This document shows, piece after piece, positions 38,501-49,638 of a DNA stretch of 64,000 nucleotides. A program made the position numbers and the translations under genes. The stretch lies in NCBI GenBank assembly GCA_921293015.1, contig OV121085.1:12673731-12737730 (forward strand). The letters run 5' to 3'. The DNA is from Phorcus lineatus (taxonomy: Eukaryota > Mollusca > Gastropoda > Trochida > Trochidae). Every line of letters begins with the position of its first letter. Position 1 is the first letter of the stretch. Under the pieces are notes generated by a model. The model worked only from the letters and a program-made list of their open reading frames with translations, was not told the DNA's origin and made no database searches.

Positions 38501-40436
38501 CGAAACATTCTCAGATTGGAAAATAATTATTAAATTTTTTTAAAATAAATTTATTTTTGATAAACGCTTTGACTTTAATCTACCCATTTCATATGAGTAT
38601 TTGAAGAGGCACATTCCACCAAAATGTGGTAGGCAGTTATGTTTATAATTACCGGCTTTAGAGGGACATTGTTTGAATAATGCCCTTGCTAGGTGCTGAA
38701 GAAGGGAATACTAGAAAAATACGAGAAAAATAGTGACATCACTTTAGAATCATAATTCTTGTTGCAGGCGTTCATCACAGTTCTCACACCAGAGGGAGAG
38801 AAGAGGACGAAGGACGAGAATAGTCTACTGCAGTATCCTTTCTTGATTTTTGCTATTTTCCCCCTTAGAGCATCTTCCCATGCATGGCCTATTCTGACGC
38901 CAGCCCCAATGAACTACTAAGAAAGGCCCTGCTGCATTTCTGTGCTTGACGCCACGGCTCTTGCAACGGATTGCGATAGTCCAATGAGAAATCACATGAG
39001 AACTGCAATCGCCAAAGAGGGTGCTGCAATCACAACACAAATTTTGCCTGGTTGGCAGCAAGGTTTAAATTAGCCAGTGATAGAGACTGGTGCAATTTAA
39101 AGCCATGCGAGGGAAGGGGCCCTTAAAGCAGGGGACATAACCATGACCATCAAAAGCAATAATGACTTGAGTTCCTTGAATTAGATGCAATGAAGTAAAA
39201 CAAAATTTCACAAGGTTCTACTTTCTTAGGAAATTTGGTCTTATACCAAAACAACTGAAAATAATATTCCTCACTCCAGATAAATGTTTATTAAAAATCA
39301 TCAAAACCAGTATGATTATATAAATACAGTTCTGTCTCAATGAACAATATGAAACAATGTTGTCCGCATATTGATAAAGTAACACCGTGTTGTTCCTAGG
39401 TGGTCAGTTTTGGGGTATTTTAGCCTATTCTGTGCACATGGTACCCTCTACAATGGTAAAGGTATCCTACTTCTCACAACTTTAAGGAACACTAAGCAAA
39501 AAAGGGTGGGGAACATTTCCCCAGGACCCCCTCTAGAAACAACACTGGTACATTTCTCTCAAGCCAGAAAGACTAGCATTGAGCTAATCACAATCCACGA
39601 TAGTTTAGTGTAGTCTTGAATTCTTCTTTTCTGGATAATTCATAAGTGTAGGATATGATCCGAAAAAGTCTCCATTAGTTTGGCACGAGGGACTAGTCCA
39701 AGGCCATCAGGCCGTGGATGAGCCCGCATGCCAAACTAATGGAGACTTATGAGGACCATATCTAATTTAAAACTAAGTCACTTCTAACTATTGGAGGTCG
39801 CTACCCACTGCCATATTTATGTTAACTTAATGTCAAAACACTTCAAATTCATTCAAAAACCTTCTTATTTTGCTTTTAAGTAAAACTTAATGTGTTATAG
39901 ATGTATGTACCACAAAACATTTGCAACCCATAAATAAACTATTGGAGGTTGGACATTAGTTGAAAACTATTGGACGGTATCTTCACTTTATTATGTCTAT
40001 TGAAGACAAGATGGAACTAATGTTTACACAACTTAGTTTAAACTTCTCTTACAAACACTGTCTATTTTCTTCTCTTTGAGATAAGAAGAAAGCTGAGTCC
40101 ATTCCTTGAAAATATGCAATCAAATCGATGTCTAAGTATTGAATAAGACAAAACCTGGTTAATTTGGCTTTGGGCTGGTGATATTCTAAGGATTTCACAA
40201 TTTAAAGTTCAATGTGACCATATTTAGTATCAGATAGTGATAGATATTTTCAACTTTGGAATACCTTGTATAGTTAATTGTTTAAAACTAGTCTACAAAA
40301 ATACATGTCGCTCTCCTTAACCGTTGCCAGGGCGAGATTCATCCACTCTGTATCAGAGCTACAGTTCCTGGGATTCATTAAACCTACCAAGAGGAAAACA
40401 GACCATGTGGCCAGGCTTACATGGGGAGGGTGTTGA
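23549..40436 (+). CDS. ORC3: Origin recognition complex subunit 3
   Basis: Twenty coding exons with consistent phases give 709 aa (human 711): 23549-23575, 25405-25447, 25744-25832, 26691-26835, 28289-28449, 29221-29337, 29715-29857, 30193-30352, 31418-31531, 32381-32514, 32917-32974, 33121-33237, 33594-33673, 33874-34010, 34813-34898, 35392-35480, 36622-36763, 37823-37939, 38768-38832, 40331-40436. The start [15 protein letters not shown] matches the family N-terminus, which fixes the tiny first exon. Diagnostic blocks are [23 protein letters not shown] (the AAA-like core, in the Walker B position), [80 protein letters not shown] and the C-terminal winged helix ending [14 protein letters not shown]3 is part of the six-subunit complex that marks origins and loads MCM2-7. 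The acidic exon 34813-34898 is a flexible linker. Exon 6 could start in frame at 29242 instead of 29221; the 29221 acceptor lacks a pyrimidine tract because a MITE sits beside it. Confidence 0.95.
23767..24132. repeat. Tandem duplication in ORC3 intron 1
   Basis: Units 23767-23938 and 23939-24132 share CAGATTGTTGATTTTT, AACTTATCTGTGAACAA, TTGTTGACATTAAGATTTG and AATAGTTTAAACAGGCA in the same order. The second unit carries small insertions. It is non-coding. Confidence 0.8.
25858..26583. mobile_element. CAATCTCATT-family TIR element in ORC3 intron 3
   Basis: The left arm (CAATCTCATTAAAATAAAAT..., through ACTACGTTA, AGATCTCACTAGGCTCC and CCGTCAGGTT) is repeated inverted at the right end (...AACCTGACGG, GGAGCCTGGTGAGATCT, TTTCAATGAGATTG), giving arms of roughly 90 bp. 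Flanks carry CACTTTCCT on both sides (25849-25857 and 26584-26592), a 9 bp target duplication. The interior has no transposase ORF, so the element is non-autonomous. It starts about 25 bp after the exon 3 donor. Confidence 0.8.
26945..27745. mobile_element. CATCCTG-family TIR element in ORC3 intron 4 (Mutator-like, possible gene-fragment carrier)
   Basis: Near-identical inverted ends of about 85 bp begin CATCCTGTCTCAGGGTAAGA and run past CACCCAGGGTAAGAAGAG-type sequence to TTCGCACCGT. The flanks carry the 9-mer ACCCCCTCC at 26936-26944 and 27746-27754. On the minus strand the interior contains an ATG-led 99-codon ORF (27198-27497) without any transposase motif that I recognise. A composed, protein-like interior between long TIRs with 9 bp duplications resembles a Pack-MULE; the origin of that ORF is unknown. 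Confidence 0.75.
28928..29204. mobile_element. CATCCTGC-family MITE directly upstream of ORC3 exon 6
   Basis: Inverted arms of about 95 bp: the left reads CATCTGCCACATCATTGTATTTG, and the right, complemented, reads CATCCTGCTACATCATTGTATTTG. Both continue through TATACCCTGATATCCTT. The 10-mer AAAAAGAAGC is duplicated at 28918-28927 and 29205-29214. The right end lies 16 bp before the likely exon 6 start at 29221, so the element displaced whatever branch point and pyrimidine tract stood there. Confidence 0.82.
30690..30935 (-). repeat. SINE, antisense copy in ORC3 intron 8
   Basis: The complement of this stretch matches the SINE at 42068-42436: shared blocks are TGTGCTTCTGTTCA / TGTGCCTCTGTTCA, CCAGCAGTA(G/C)TAATTGGGTACCTG, TGTTGGAGGTGACCTT and AGCGC(T/C)TTGAGC-like sequence. 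The first bases (AATAATTAGGG) are the complement of an ATT-rich tail. Gene orientation is opposite. Confidence 0.7.
34011..34570 (+). repeat. Tandem array of decaying exon-end copies in ORC3 intron 14
   Basis: Five further copies of roughly 95-140 bp follow the exon 14 donor, each with some form of GAGCTGGAG...CTTCTGGTCTCTCTGGACAAGGAGGAGG then gtgagt. Similarity falls with distance from the exon. Copy 2 (34140-34198) has lost one base and would meet TAG. Later copies at about 34234, 34361 and 34500 are more broken. Confidence 0.85.
34047..34106 (+). other. Potential duplicated cassette exon in ORC3 intron 14 (copy 1)
   Basis: This 60 nt block repeats the end of exon 14 ([13 protein letters not shown]) and is bounded by cccacag before and gtgagt after. 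Because exon 14 ends at phase 1 and 60 is a multiple of three, inclusion would insert 20 in-frame residues ([20 protein letters not shown]) with no stop. The acceptor is unique to the copies: exon 14 itself reads cccaaag at the same place. The pyrimidine tract is short, so real use is unproven. Confidence 0.5.
35012..35032. repeat. Poly-G run (21 G) in ORC3 intron 15
   Basis: An uninterrupted run of 21 G follows GTTGTTCCT. It is in the sense strand of ORC3, so pre-mRNA carries it. Length in such runs is error-prone in assemblies. Confidence 0.85.
35740..36500. repeat. ~130-170 bp tandem repeat with CCGT microsatellite in ORC3 intron 16
   Basis: Four copies of a unit built from ATGTTTCCGGAGCACAACTCC, GAGACCTAGCTCGACGAAAC, TTGGTATGTGCAACGG, CATCATGCGGAGATGTG and CCTTTTGGGGTTTTCAACTT start near 35833, 35990, 36114 and 36252. 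A (CCGT)n-like stretch precedes the first and last. The block is bounded by CGCCCAACGTAGTTGGTGGGGGATAT-like sequence on the left and TTTGGCGGGGGATATAGC on the right, possibly the ends of the element. Short ORFs here are repeat artefacts. Confidence 0.75.
36966..37818. repeat. 45 bp minisatellite, about 19 copies, in ORC3 intron 17
   Basis: The monomer is ATCACCTTGTCCCCATATTT followed by TACCTGTCCCCATGTAATCAA plus a few bases. Copies differ by scattered point changes (GTAATC/GTTATC/GAATC/TTAATC). The array ends directly at the exon 18 acceptor: the last, most diverged monomer supplies CCTGTCC...TTACCCCCAG. The 45 bp period is a multiple of three, which explains the long open frames on both strands. 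Confidence 0.95.
39652..39762. repeat. Stem-loop inverted repeat in ORC3 intron 19
   Basis: A left arm GATATGATCCGAAAAAGTCT with CCATTAGTTTGGCA pairs with its inverted copy (TGCCAAACTAATGG, AGACTTATGAGGACCATATC) across about 40 nt. The spacer itself holds a smaller palindrome (CCAAGGCCATCAGGCCGTGG). It would form a long hairpin in the pre-mRNA. Confidence 0.7.
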
Positions 40437-41460
40437 TGGCGGCCATCTTGGTTTCTGAGACATTTTATCATTTGTGCCTTTTGAAGGAACTTGCGTCTTT
40501 TAAGAGAGGAATACCAAGTGCGGATGGTCTTACTGCTTTCAGGGAAATTTGATGATGGTGGAAATCCTTGTTCCTACGACTCGAAACTTTTTCTGTGAAA
40601 TATCTGAATAATATGATTTATATGGATGGTGATTGTTTTCTGAAGTGTTGTTCACTTTTGCTATGAAATATCCCAGTAACATAGAAGATATGGATGGTGA
40701 TAGTTTTCTTAAAGGTTATCAGATTTGTTTGGAAATATCTCGGTTACATGATGGATATGTGACAACAGTCATCTTGCTCTCAAAAAGTTTAGAGGAATGT
40801 GATGATGGTTTAATCCTTGTTCCTACGACTCAAAATATGATATGTATGTGAATGGTGATTGTTTTCTGAAAGGTTTATCACTTTTTTTTTGAAATACCTC
40901 AGGATGTGAAAACAGTCAATTCTTTTCCTGAAATACTTATCATAACTGTTTTGCATCACAGATGACAAAGACCTTGTGTTCTGAAGGGAAACTGCATTTT
41001 TTATGATTTATACTTACAGAATGCGTCTGGATGGAATTTTGAAGATGTTTATATAATATTTGTAGCGGGATTCATCTCAGTGTTGCTAAGGAATACCCTT
41101 GTGAAAACACAATGATTATGTGGTTGCCATGGTGATCAGGGTCAACCATCTTGAATTTGATAATCATTTCAGCTTTCGAAATAAAATTTGAGTGTAGATG
41201 ACGTTAAGCTAATGTGAGGTTGTGGTGCTTATATGGTTGACCTCAGCAGGTTGCATATTGCAGCTATCTTGTTTTCTTGGAAAACTAATTTCAGCTTTTG
41301 CAATGAAATATTTCTATGATATGATTGACTTGGATTTGAAAGAAATTGGTCAACATGTTGAGAATATTGTTGTAATGCATATTGATTGCTGATCCTTTTG
41401 GCAGCCTTTTTGTTTTCTGGATCCTTTTCATGTCACCTTTTAAAATAAAGTGATTGAATA
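40437..41460 (+). other. ORC3 3' UTR (probable) with diverged internal repeats
   Basis: Sequence after the stop contains three diverged copies of a motif around GATGGTGATTGTTTTCTGAA (near 40625, 40691 and 40849) and two of CTTGTTCCTACGACTC (40568 and 40818). AATAAA occurs at about 41180 and 41445 as possible poly(A) signals. The transcript end is not fixed. Confidence 0.45.
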
Positions 41461-42067
41461 ACAATGAATAATTGGTGCCACAAAAATGATTGCATTGTTG
41501 TATTTTGATTGATAACTATAGTATTTGATAGTTACGATCATCAAGATGACAAGATTTGAGAAAGAAATTACATACATTCTGACATTAAGAAAAGACGAGA
41601 AAAAATGAAAAAAAAAAAATTTGACTTTTTTGCTATGAAGGAACAGTAAGATCTTCATTTATCAAACCAAGTTTTCGAGGTCATAACTATTTTTGCTGTT
41701 CAAAATAAAATTTACTAATGTTAATAACATGTCTGTGGTTATAATGGACAGTGTATAAATATAATTTATGCATTGACAAAACTTTTATAGATATTAAGCT
41801 AATAGGAATACCCCTCCTTATTTCATTTCCAAATAAAATAACCCTGTCATGATGTCCTTTTCTCAAACAACAATTCTTAAAACAGGAACCACAAGATTTT
41901 GAACGCAAATATGAAGATTTTGTTAAGGGAGTAATGAGTTGATAATCTCACTATGGCATTTATGCTTCCAATGCATGTTCAAGACATATGTCTCTCACTA
42001 TGCCCTTCTTACCGTCTTTTCCCTTATCCTTTTGATCCCTTTCTCCCTGATCTGTCCGCTCTATTTG

Positions 42068-42402
42068 TGGCACTCTAGTGGTGGCACGTGGTCCTGTGCG
42101 TAGCTCAGTTGACTGCAATCAGTGAAGTTCAGCAAAATCTGGCATGGCTCGCTGGATGGGTGGGTTACCCGATCATTGCTGTATTAACTGAGAGTTTGAA
42201 GGATTATTCCCTGCCACACATGGCACAATGGAAAATTTGTGGTGTCTCCTTAGGCAAGAGACTTTATTCAAATTGTGCCTCTGTTCACCCAGCAGTACTA
42301 ATTGGGTACCTGGTGTAGATGGTGTTGGAGGTGACCTTGAGCGCTGTAACCGGGAGCTTAGAGCATATCCCTCAGTGACGTGGATTTAGAGCAATTTAAA
42401 TA

Positions 42403-42436
<34 letters not shown>
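42068..42436 (+). repeat. SINE with (ATT)n tail
   Basis: A tRNA-like head contains the A-box-type sequence GCGTAGCTCAGTTG. The body carries AGGCAAGAGACTTTATTCAAA, CACCCAGCAGTACTAATTGG and GTACCTGGTGTAGATGGTGT blocks. It ends in (ATT)n at 42404-42436. A second, antisense copy is at 30690-30935. The following 42455-42505 (ACTGAAATATTGTTGAAAGC then CACTCACTCAGG) resembles a separate gastropod SINE tail. Confidence 0.65.
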
Positions 42437-43429
42437 GGATGCTTGTCATCCACTTGTTTTATAACTGAAATATTGTTGAAAGCACGTTAAACCCCAACTC
42501 ACTCACTCAGGACATATATATTACTGCTTTGGATACATCAGGCCCTAAAGGCCAGATGGACCAAGGAGGGACTATCATCGGACGTCCATCCGCCAGGCGT
42601 AGTCCGTACATAATCTATTTGAATTTTTTATTTTTCCCTTTAAGCTGAAATTTTAGTTTTGAGGGTCCTTGTACCTCCGGATGAAAGTTTATAGGCTTTG
42701 GTTTTCTTAAGAATTATGATAACATGTTTAGTGTTATCGTTTTGCTCTGGCAATGAGCTCTTCAACGACCCAAAATTATGTCTTTTGCATAGTAATGCAG
42801 TGGAAGCTAGTTTTTTTAAACGGTATAAATAAACAACAGAGCAATTTGTTCTTCAAATTCAGATATTTCATTACAAACTTGTAACCAAAAAATATATCCC
42901 AACTATGTACAATTTTATTTACAAGAAAACGTTTTTATGACACAAATGTACAATTATGACATACTAGTGTCAAATACCTTTGTACATAGAGATGCGAAGA
43001 ACACTCTATGGTTCTTGAATGTATGTCAATTTGATAAGAGCTACAGAAAAAGTAATGAACTCTTTCAAATATACGAATACAAATATCTCTTAAAACAAGC
43101 TCGAAATGGCATATCATATGCCTACAAACAAATTTCAATTTACATTGTTTTGTTAAACAAAATAATTTTGAGAGACAGCCGCTGAAACATGCGACTGGCC
43201 TCAACAAAGACAAAATCCAAAATGAAGCTACCAGGTGCTTCTCAGCACGGGCAGCTACAAAACATGTCAATATCGTTTTTTAAACACTGAACCCTTCAAT
43301 CCATGCGCTTTAGTATGCACAGATTGCAGCGCTCAAGCCTATAAGGGCTAAGTGGGCTAAATGTTTTGAGGGTAGTGGGGATGGTATGAGAGAGTTAACA
43401 TAGGTTAATCATAGAAAATCATTCTCTCC

Positions 43430-43638
43430 CAACAGAGATATAACTCCATAATAAGTTCCTGTACGAACTCTGTTGTAGTACAAGCAATTCTCTGACTTCA
43501 CTTAGGCGACGCTGATTGCACAACTTGCCTTTATTGCATCCAATCAAACTTCTACATTTCCAGACCGAGAAACACTTCTATTACAACAGAGGTTAGTATA
43601 GGAACTTATGACAGAGCTACCTCTGTTGGAAGAGAATG
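43430..43638. mobile_element. MITE with CATTCTCTCCCAACAGAG inverted ends
   Basis: The left arm CATTCTCTCCCAACAGAG... is followed by ATAAGTTCCTGTACGAACTC. The right arm is its inverted copy (AGGAACTTAT, CAACAGAGG, TTGGAAGAGAATG). Arms are about 60 bp with a non-coding centre. Target duplication is not clear. Confidence 0.65.
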
Positions 43639-45699
43639 AGAAATTATGCGTTTATATATTTTATTGTTTACTTATAGATCAAGCACTAACAAATTTGAAA
43701 TTTTATGTAAATAAACCTTGAGCAGCAAATTATGATTATATGTTTCATGACAATTCATTTCATATTTTGATTATAATTGATAAGCATTCGTATGAAGAAC
43801 AAATAATGAAAGACTGATGAGTTACAGATCCAACGGCACTATTTTTCTGGTATCACATACCCACCTTTGCGTTAAATAAATGAAAACATTGAAGGCCAAA
43901 TATAAAGATGTACTATAAGCTAATAGACTTTGGTATCTCTGATGCAAAAATATTGATTCATATCATAGACAACTAGGGTACGTGGTTCTTGTTTGAATGT
44001 CAACACATAAATATATCTATTAATGAGATATTGTGAATGATGGCAACTATCAGAAATCTCACTTCTCTGGGGATGTTCTGTTGATGAGGTCATATGAGAA
44101 GACTGACCTTGACCTAAACAGTGACCTTGACCCATCTTATGGCCTGTGTACCGTTGATCAATCCGATAACGTGATGGATTCGGGGCTTGTACATACGACT
44201 TACAATCTCTTCTTGTAGATTTCTGTCTGAGAATTAGTCAAGGATTTGAGATTATGAATGAGTAACAAATGAAATAAAAATCGAAAATCAAGTCATAATT
44301 AAGCCTTGTGATACTTAACTTCATTTTTGAGATTTCAGCAAGATTGAAAAATCAGCTTTTTGAGGATATGGATATTTATGTAATCTTTTGCGGAGGAGTT
44401 ACGTATTGCTGTAATGTATTTTAAACATTAATAAGTGTTAACATTAAATCTACGTTTTCTTGTGAATGATAAATAATCTTATTTTAAGAGAAATAAGAAT
44501 TATCAATGCTTATCAGAAGTTGAATACAATTCTGAATTTATCCTTCAATAATTTAATGAAATGTATTGTTTGGCGAATTGTGTAATTTTACTCTTGGTGG
44601 ATGAGTAGTTAGACTTTCTAGATTATTAACATAAAAAAACTTGTAAAAAATGAGCACGTATCCATTAATGTGATTAAATCAATATCCAATCGGATAATGA
44701 GGATGTACCCTAAGAGGTAATTCAATCCTTGATTATCCCAGTGTTTCCGTACTTTTAAGACTTCTTACGTTTTGTCCAAGACATTAAATTTTTCTAAAAT
44801 CTCAGCTAATGTCGGGGTCATGAATTTGAATGGCCTTTATGTTCGAAAGGTCACACTGACTCGCAACTATAGAGATATTATGTTCTAAAAATAGATTCAA
44901 GTCAAGTAGTTATGATTCATACTTAGAGTTTTGATTTCCTTGTGAGTGCATTTGTGAAGGAATTCAAGCTGCAATAGTTTAGGATGGATATAGAGAAATG
45001 TGCCGTGTCTGCAAAACATATCTCTGTTACGCACAATGATATCATGCGTAACCTAGAGCAGCAAATTAATTTGAGATTGAGTTTTCTTCATATATGACTT
45101 TTAACCACTAAATTGTCATATCCAAAGATCATACACTAAACAGGTTGCTTCAATACACCATTTTGAATCTAATACATCATATTTTTTAAATTTTTGGATG
45201 GAAAATCGAAAACTAAGGTCCAAAGCGTACACAAGTGAATTTTAATGCATAACATCATTTCAAAACATCATACATATGACTTATAACTACTTAAAGATCA
45301 GATCCAATATATCAAACAAAACGTTTACTTTGATGTACCATTTGAACCTAATCTTATCATGTTAGGTACATTGGTAATACACATGTCTCGACTTGGTTGG
45401 CATATTATGAAATATGAACCGAAATTGCAGATTAAATTGATAAATTGCCCCAAATTTTCCTTCAATTCTGGCATTATTCTCTGATAATCTGATACTGGCA
45501 TACAAGGGACTGTACATGAAAGTACTTTTTTCGGGACACCAGTGCATTGCATTCTCTCCCAACAGGGGTTAGTCGAGTCATTCTTCACACATGAAGTTAT
45601 TCTTCACAGGTGACCATGTTGGAGGTGAGTTGGTGTTAACGCCGCTTTCAAGATTATTTCACTCTTATCGCGGCTGCTAGTATTATTGCAGGGAGAAAG

Positions 45700-45915
45700 C
45701 CCGCAACACCATTGTGGCTATGCATTGCGGTGAAACCTGCGAGCATCGGCTGGAACTAGCGAACCATGGGTGGTACTGCGCTGAATTTCAGTGTAGCATT
45801 GCACCCAAACCTGACTGCGTGTAGAACAGTTCTCTACTGCAGACAAAGTTGCCGAGCCCCTGGCGGGATTCGAATCACGGACCTTCTGATCCGAAGCCGA
45901 ACCGCTAGACCATGT
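45700..45915 (-). repeat. tRNA-Arg-derived SINE (degenerate)
   Basis: On the minus strand, 45915 to about 45848 reads GGTCTAGCGGTTCGGCTTCG, GATCAGAAGG and GATTCGAATCCCGCCAGGGG. This is the A-box and B-box with an anticodon-loop region like tRNA-Arg(UCG). The arms no longer pair correctly, so it is not a working tRNA. The rest of the block down to about 45700 is the SINE body. The 95-codon minus ORF across it is an artefact. Confidence 0.6.
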
Positions 45916-47041
45916 TGGAAGAACTGTCTTTGGTGACCTCTTTGAGGAGAGGTGGGCCACACTAGCGATGGTTCGTTTAAGTGTTATGTAATGGCATGTT
46001 AGCACTGCTATTTAATTACCCCCAATTCAATGCTGACCCTCTGAAAGCATATTACTTACATACAAGTTTCCATAATTAAGCAAATTCAACATTAGTTACA
46101 AATGATGTTTGCACCACGTCCATTCAAAGGCCTAGTTCCATATTGATAATGGCAATCCGACTGTTACTACTTTACACCCTCTCACGCTCGTGTATGTTAT
46201 GGTGATTTCACATCCCTCAAAGCCATGCACACTATAAGTACCATTAGACCTCAGTGGTCGTTACCATAATGATGGTGCTATGATATAATGCAATCCATCA
46301 AACTGAATGATCTCCAAGGGGCTGTTCATCCCAGATGATGAGTATTTCGTTGTAAGTGGACACACGACAGTGCTGGTAGAGATATACACTTTATTATTTC
46401 ACCCTTTCAAGCTTGTATATGTTATGATGTTTTCTCATTCCCCAAAACCATTCGCACCGTGAGTACCTTGGCCCCAGACGTTTATTGACGTCCATGGAAG
46501 ACCATAATTTTGATGTAACAGTATAATATGTCATTCAGTGTGAATGGTCTCAAACGGGCTGTGAGTATTTCGTTGTTCGTGGACACCCAAGTGTTTAAAG
46601 CTGGTAAAGATATGAGAACACTTCATTATTCATTCTCCACTTAAGGAATTGTTTTAGGACCTTTGTTGTGTATTCGCCACGTCATACAGCCAATTTCATC
46701 ATAAAGAGTCATGCTAAGGCGCTTTTAGCCAACTGTCATAAGATGCTCGGACAACCGCCTTTTGAATCCTGTGTCAGTAGGACCTGGCTTTATTTCTGAT
46801 TGTTGACGTTTTATCTGTCTGACCAAAGATATCATAAGCCATCAATGATTAACCTTCAATGTTATATTAAACGTTTAAGACCGTTAGTGTTAATACATAA
46901 TCAAGTAATACATTTTCTGAATGTCGATATGTTTGAACTACTTACCGGACAAATAACATGTCATTTTTGGTGTTACATGGGAATATATAATTAGCATGGC
47001 CGTTCACTCTGGATGCTCTAGAGAATATGTGACCCGCATCT

Positions 47042-47369
47042 CATCCTGCTACATCAGCGTAATTGAATTCGCTGATCAAGCTCCTTCCATCCTGATATCC
47101 TTTAGGCCAAAAGCCTCGTATCGCTAGCTATCTAACCAGCCAATGAGACGACTCGCATCCAGCAACAGCGGCACAAACTGGAGGTAAAATTCTAAAGAGT
47201 AACTTCAAGCTCCTTGGATTACGACATTTCATTGGCTGAAACAATAACAGGTGAGCACAGCCACGAACATAAAGCCGCGCCAGCTGTAGGAGGGACTTTC
47301 CTCGAAGGAGATCAGGGTATATGGAAGGAGCTCGATCAGCGGAGTAAATTACGCTGACGAAGCAGGATG
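47042..47369. mobile_element. CATCCTGC-family TIR element with 9 bp target duplication
   Basis: Ends CATCCTGCTACATCAGCGTA and TACGCTGACGAAGCAGGATG are inverted repeats of about 55 bp that continue through GAGCTCCTTCCAT. CCCGCATCT is duplicated exactly at 47033-47041 and 47370-47378. The interior is non-coding. It is the longest copy of the subfamily that also includes 21643-21786. Confidence 0.88.
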
Positions 47370-47469
47370 CCCGCATCTTTTATAGTTGTGATTGGAGTGA
47401 AGGACAGGAGTGGTTGTTTTCGAGGATCTTTTGGTTTCTTGGTAGGATCTAGTAATGGCTGTACGATCT

Positions 47470-47640
47470 GTGACCATCTACAAACGTTTCAAACAAACAA
47501 CAGTTGTACAAACGTATCAAACACAAACATTTTTACAAACGTTTCAAACACAACATTTTTACAAACGTTTCAAACACACCACGTTGTACAAGTGTTACCT
47601 ACACATCACGTTGTTGGAAAAGTTTCATAACTAGTGTTAA
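47470..47640. repeat. ~27 bp minisatellite remnant
   Basis: Copies of ACAAACGTTTCAAACACA with a partner half such as ACATTTTT or CCACGTTGT, ending with ACACCACGTTGTACAAGTGT. The last copies match the array at 54104-54700, placing both in the same position of the macro-repeat, before module X. Confidence 0.7.
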
Positions 47641-49170
47641 GGTTAATGGTATGTGTGTTTCCGGTTTTGGCATGCATATCAGAGTCTTCTTCGATTATCA
47701 TCAAAAAGTAACAATTGTCATGTACAATGTATCTGACATTTTGGATGAATATGTGAGATGATTAGAATCACTATCATCATCATGGTATTTTGACTCAAAT
47801 AAGAAATAAATAAAAAAAAACATAATGTCAAATGTATATATAATATGAAGTCCAAACATTTAGACATACCTTAAGCTCATAAGCTTTGGTATCTCTATTA
47901 CACAAATATTGATTCAAATTATAGACAACTATTGGCAGTATTTGGTACAACAATTCAATGAATCTAGTAATGAGATATGGTTATGATTTGTAAATTTTAA
48001 TACTTTAAGGATGTTCTGTTGATGAGGTCATGAGAGAAGACATACCTTGACCTAGACAGTGACCTTGACCCATACAGCACCGTTGATTAATCCAATAAGG
48101 TGATGGGGTTGGTTCTTCTAGATGCGACATATAATCTCCTATGCGTTTAGTGAAAGTTAGGTCTGAGAATTTAAGTCCAGGATTTTAGATTATGAATGAG
48201 TTACAAATGATATGGGAATCGCAAATCGAGTCCTGAATAAGCATAGTGAATTAATACGCCATTGTGAATTCAAAACCATTTTCGAAAGTCGCCATTTTGG
48301 ATATTTGCATCTTAGGTGTATGAGTTGTGAAGTGCATTTTATTCATTAATCAATGTATATAAACTATCAACATAAATTCAAAATGGTCGTGCGAATTGTT
48401 AATAATCTTATCTTAAGATGACAGAAGGATGAATATTGATAGCATTTAAATGGTAACCTGAATGTGATAATAAATGAAATAACTTTAAATGTTTCTGAAA
48501 TTTGGTAATTATAATCATACTATTAGTGCTTGGAGGATGAGTGGTAAAAGTTTCAAAATAAACTTTCAATTTTATTAATAGATCACGTAGAAATGAAAAC
48601 TTTAGAGCGTGTCCATTAATGTAATTAAATCAATAACCAATTTGATAATGAGCATATACCTAGTAGGAGATTTCAATCCTATATGATCCTAGAGTTCCCG
48701 AACTGTTAAAATGATTTAAGTTACTTGAAGTCGACCATTCTGATGTGAATTACTCCAAATCGATAATTGTTTATCAAACGATACCCTGTATGATTTTCTA
48801 AATTATTTATCATTTCTATATAAGAACATGTCAATCGCGATAAGATTTAAGAATAACTGTGTCATTAAGCAGTTGAGGGAACTTGTATTGAGTTGCGAAG
48901 AAGAATATTTATATCAATATCATTCAAAGACGTGAAATGTATTTAAAATGTATGGGAGCATAAACTTAAATGGCTCTTATATATACACATAGAGCTAGCA
49001 ACCAACAAGGTAATTTATTTTTCTAAATAAATGGTTCAAATGAATTAGCTTTGGTTCGAATGGAGTTTGATAAGTGAAATTGTGAAGGAATATTAAGCTG
49101 TACCATTTAAAAAAATCTATGTCAAAATATACCGAATAAATTATTCATATTTGAGGTAGTCGCTGAAATC

Positions 49171-49638
49171 AAAGAGCCACTCCGTGAGTTGTTGGAGTCA
49201 TATATGCCAAACTTAATCATTGGTGTCATTTGATCGCGAAGTATCGACTGTTGCCAAAAAGACACATTTTAAAGCTTATTGGTTTTTTACAGTGACAATA
49301 TGAAGGTAGAGCGTCGAAATTACGATCGAAAACCGGACAGTGGCGCGCATCAAATAGTCAAACGTAATTGCGGAGACTTATCTAAAACAGCCAGGAGGGC
49401 AGTTAGGAGTTTATAGTGTTTGTTAGGTTATATAACTAGTATCCATGTATATTAGACGTGATATCTACACCTCTGTTGGCTGGTTTTAGATTTTCATGGA
49501 AAACCAGTATTTGTCATTCATATATATGTCTTTTGGACATGAAAAGTTAAGGTGTTTTCATTTCATATCACCACATATGACATTTAGGTTCGTATCAAAG
49601 GTAAATAATATCTTACGAAAATCACGGAGTGGCTCTTT
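49171..49638. mobile_element. AAAGAGCCACTCCGTGA MITE, copy 1
   Basis: Left end AAAGAGCCACTCCGTGAG and right end CACGGAGTGGCTCTTT are inverted repeats. The 468 bp interior matches 51958-52430 at nearly every position. No transposase is present and the target duplication is uncertain (TA is possible). Confidence 0.8.

Noticed and set aside
45848-45915. tRNA-Arg gene
   Set aside because: A and B box sequences are present, but the anticodon stem does not pair and the unit continues into a SINE body.
45718-46005. 95-codon minus ORF
   Set aside because: It spans a tRNA-Arg-derived SINE; the 'protein' is the SINE translated.
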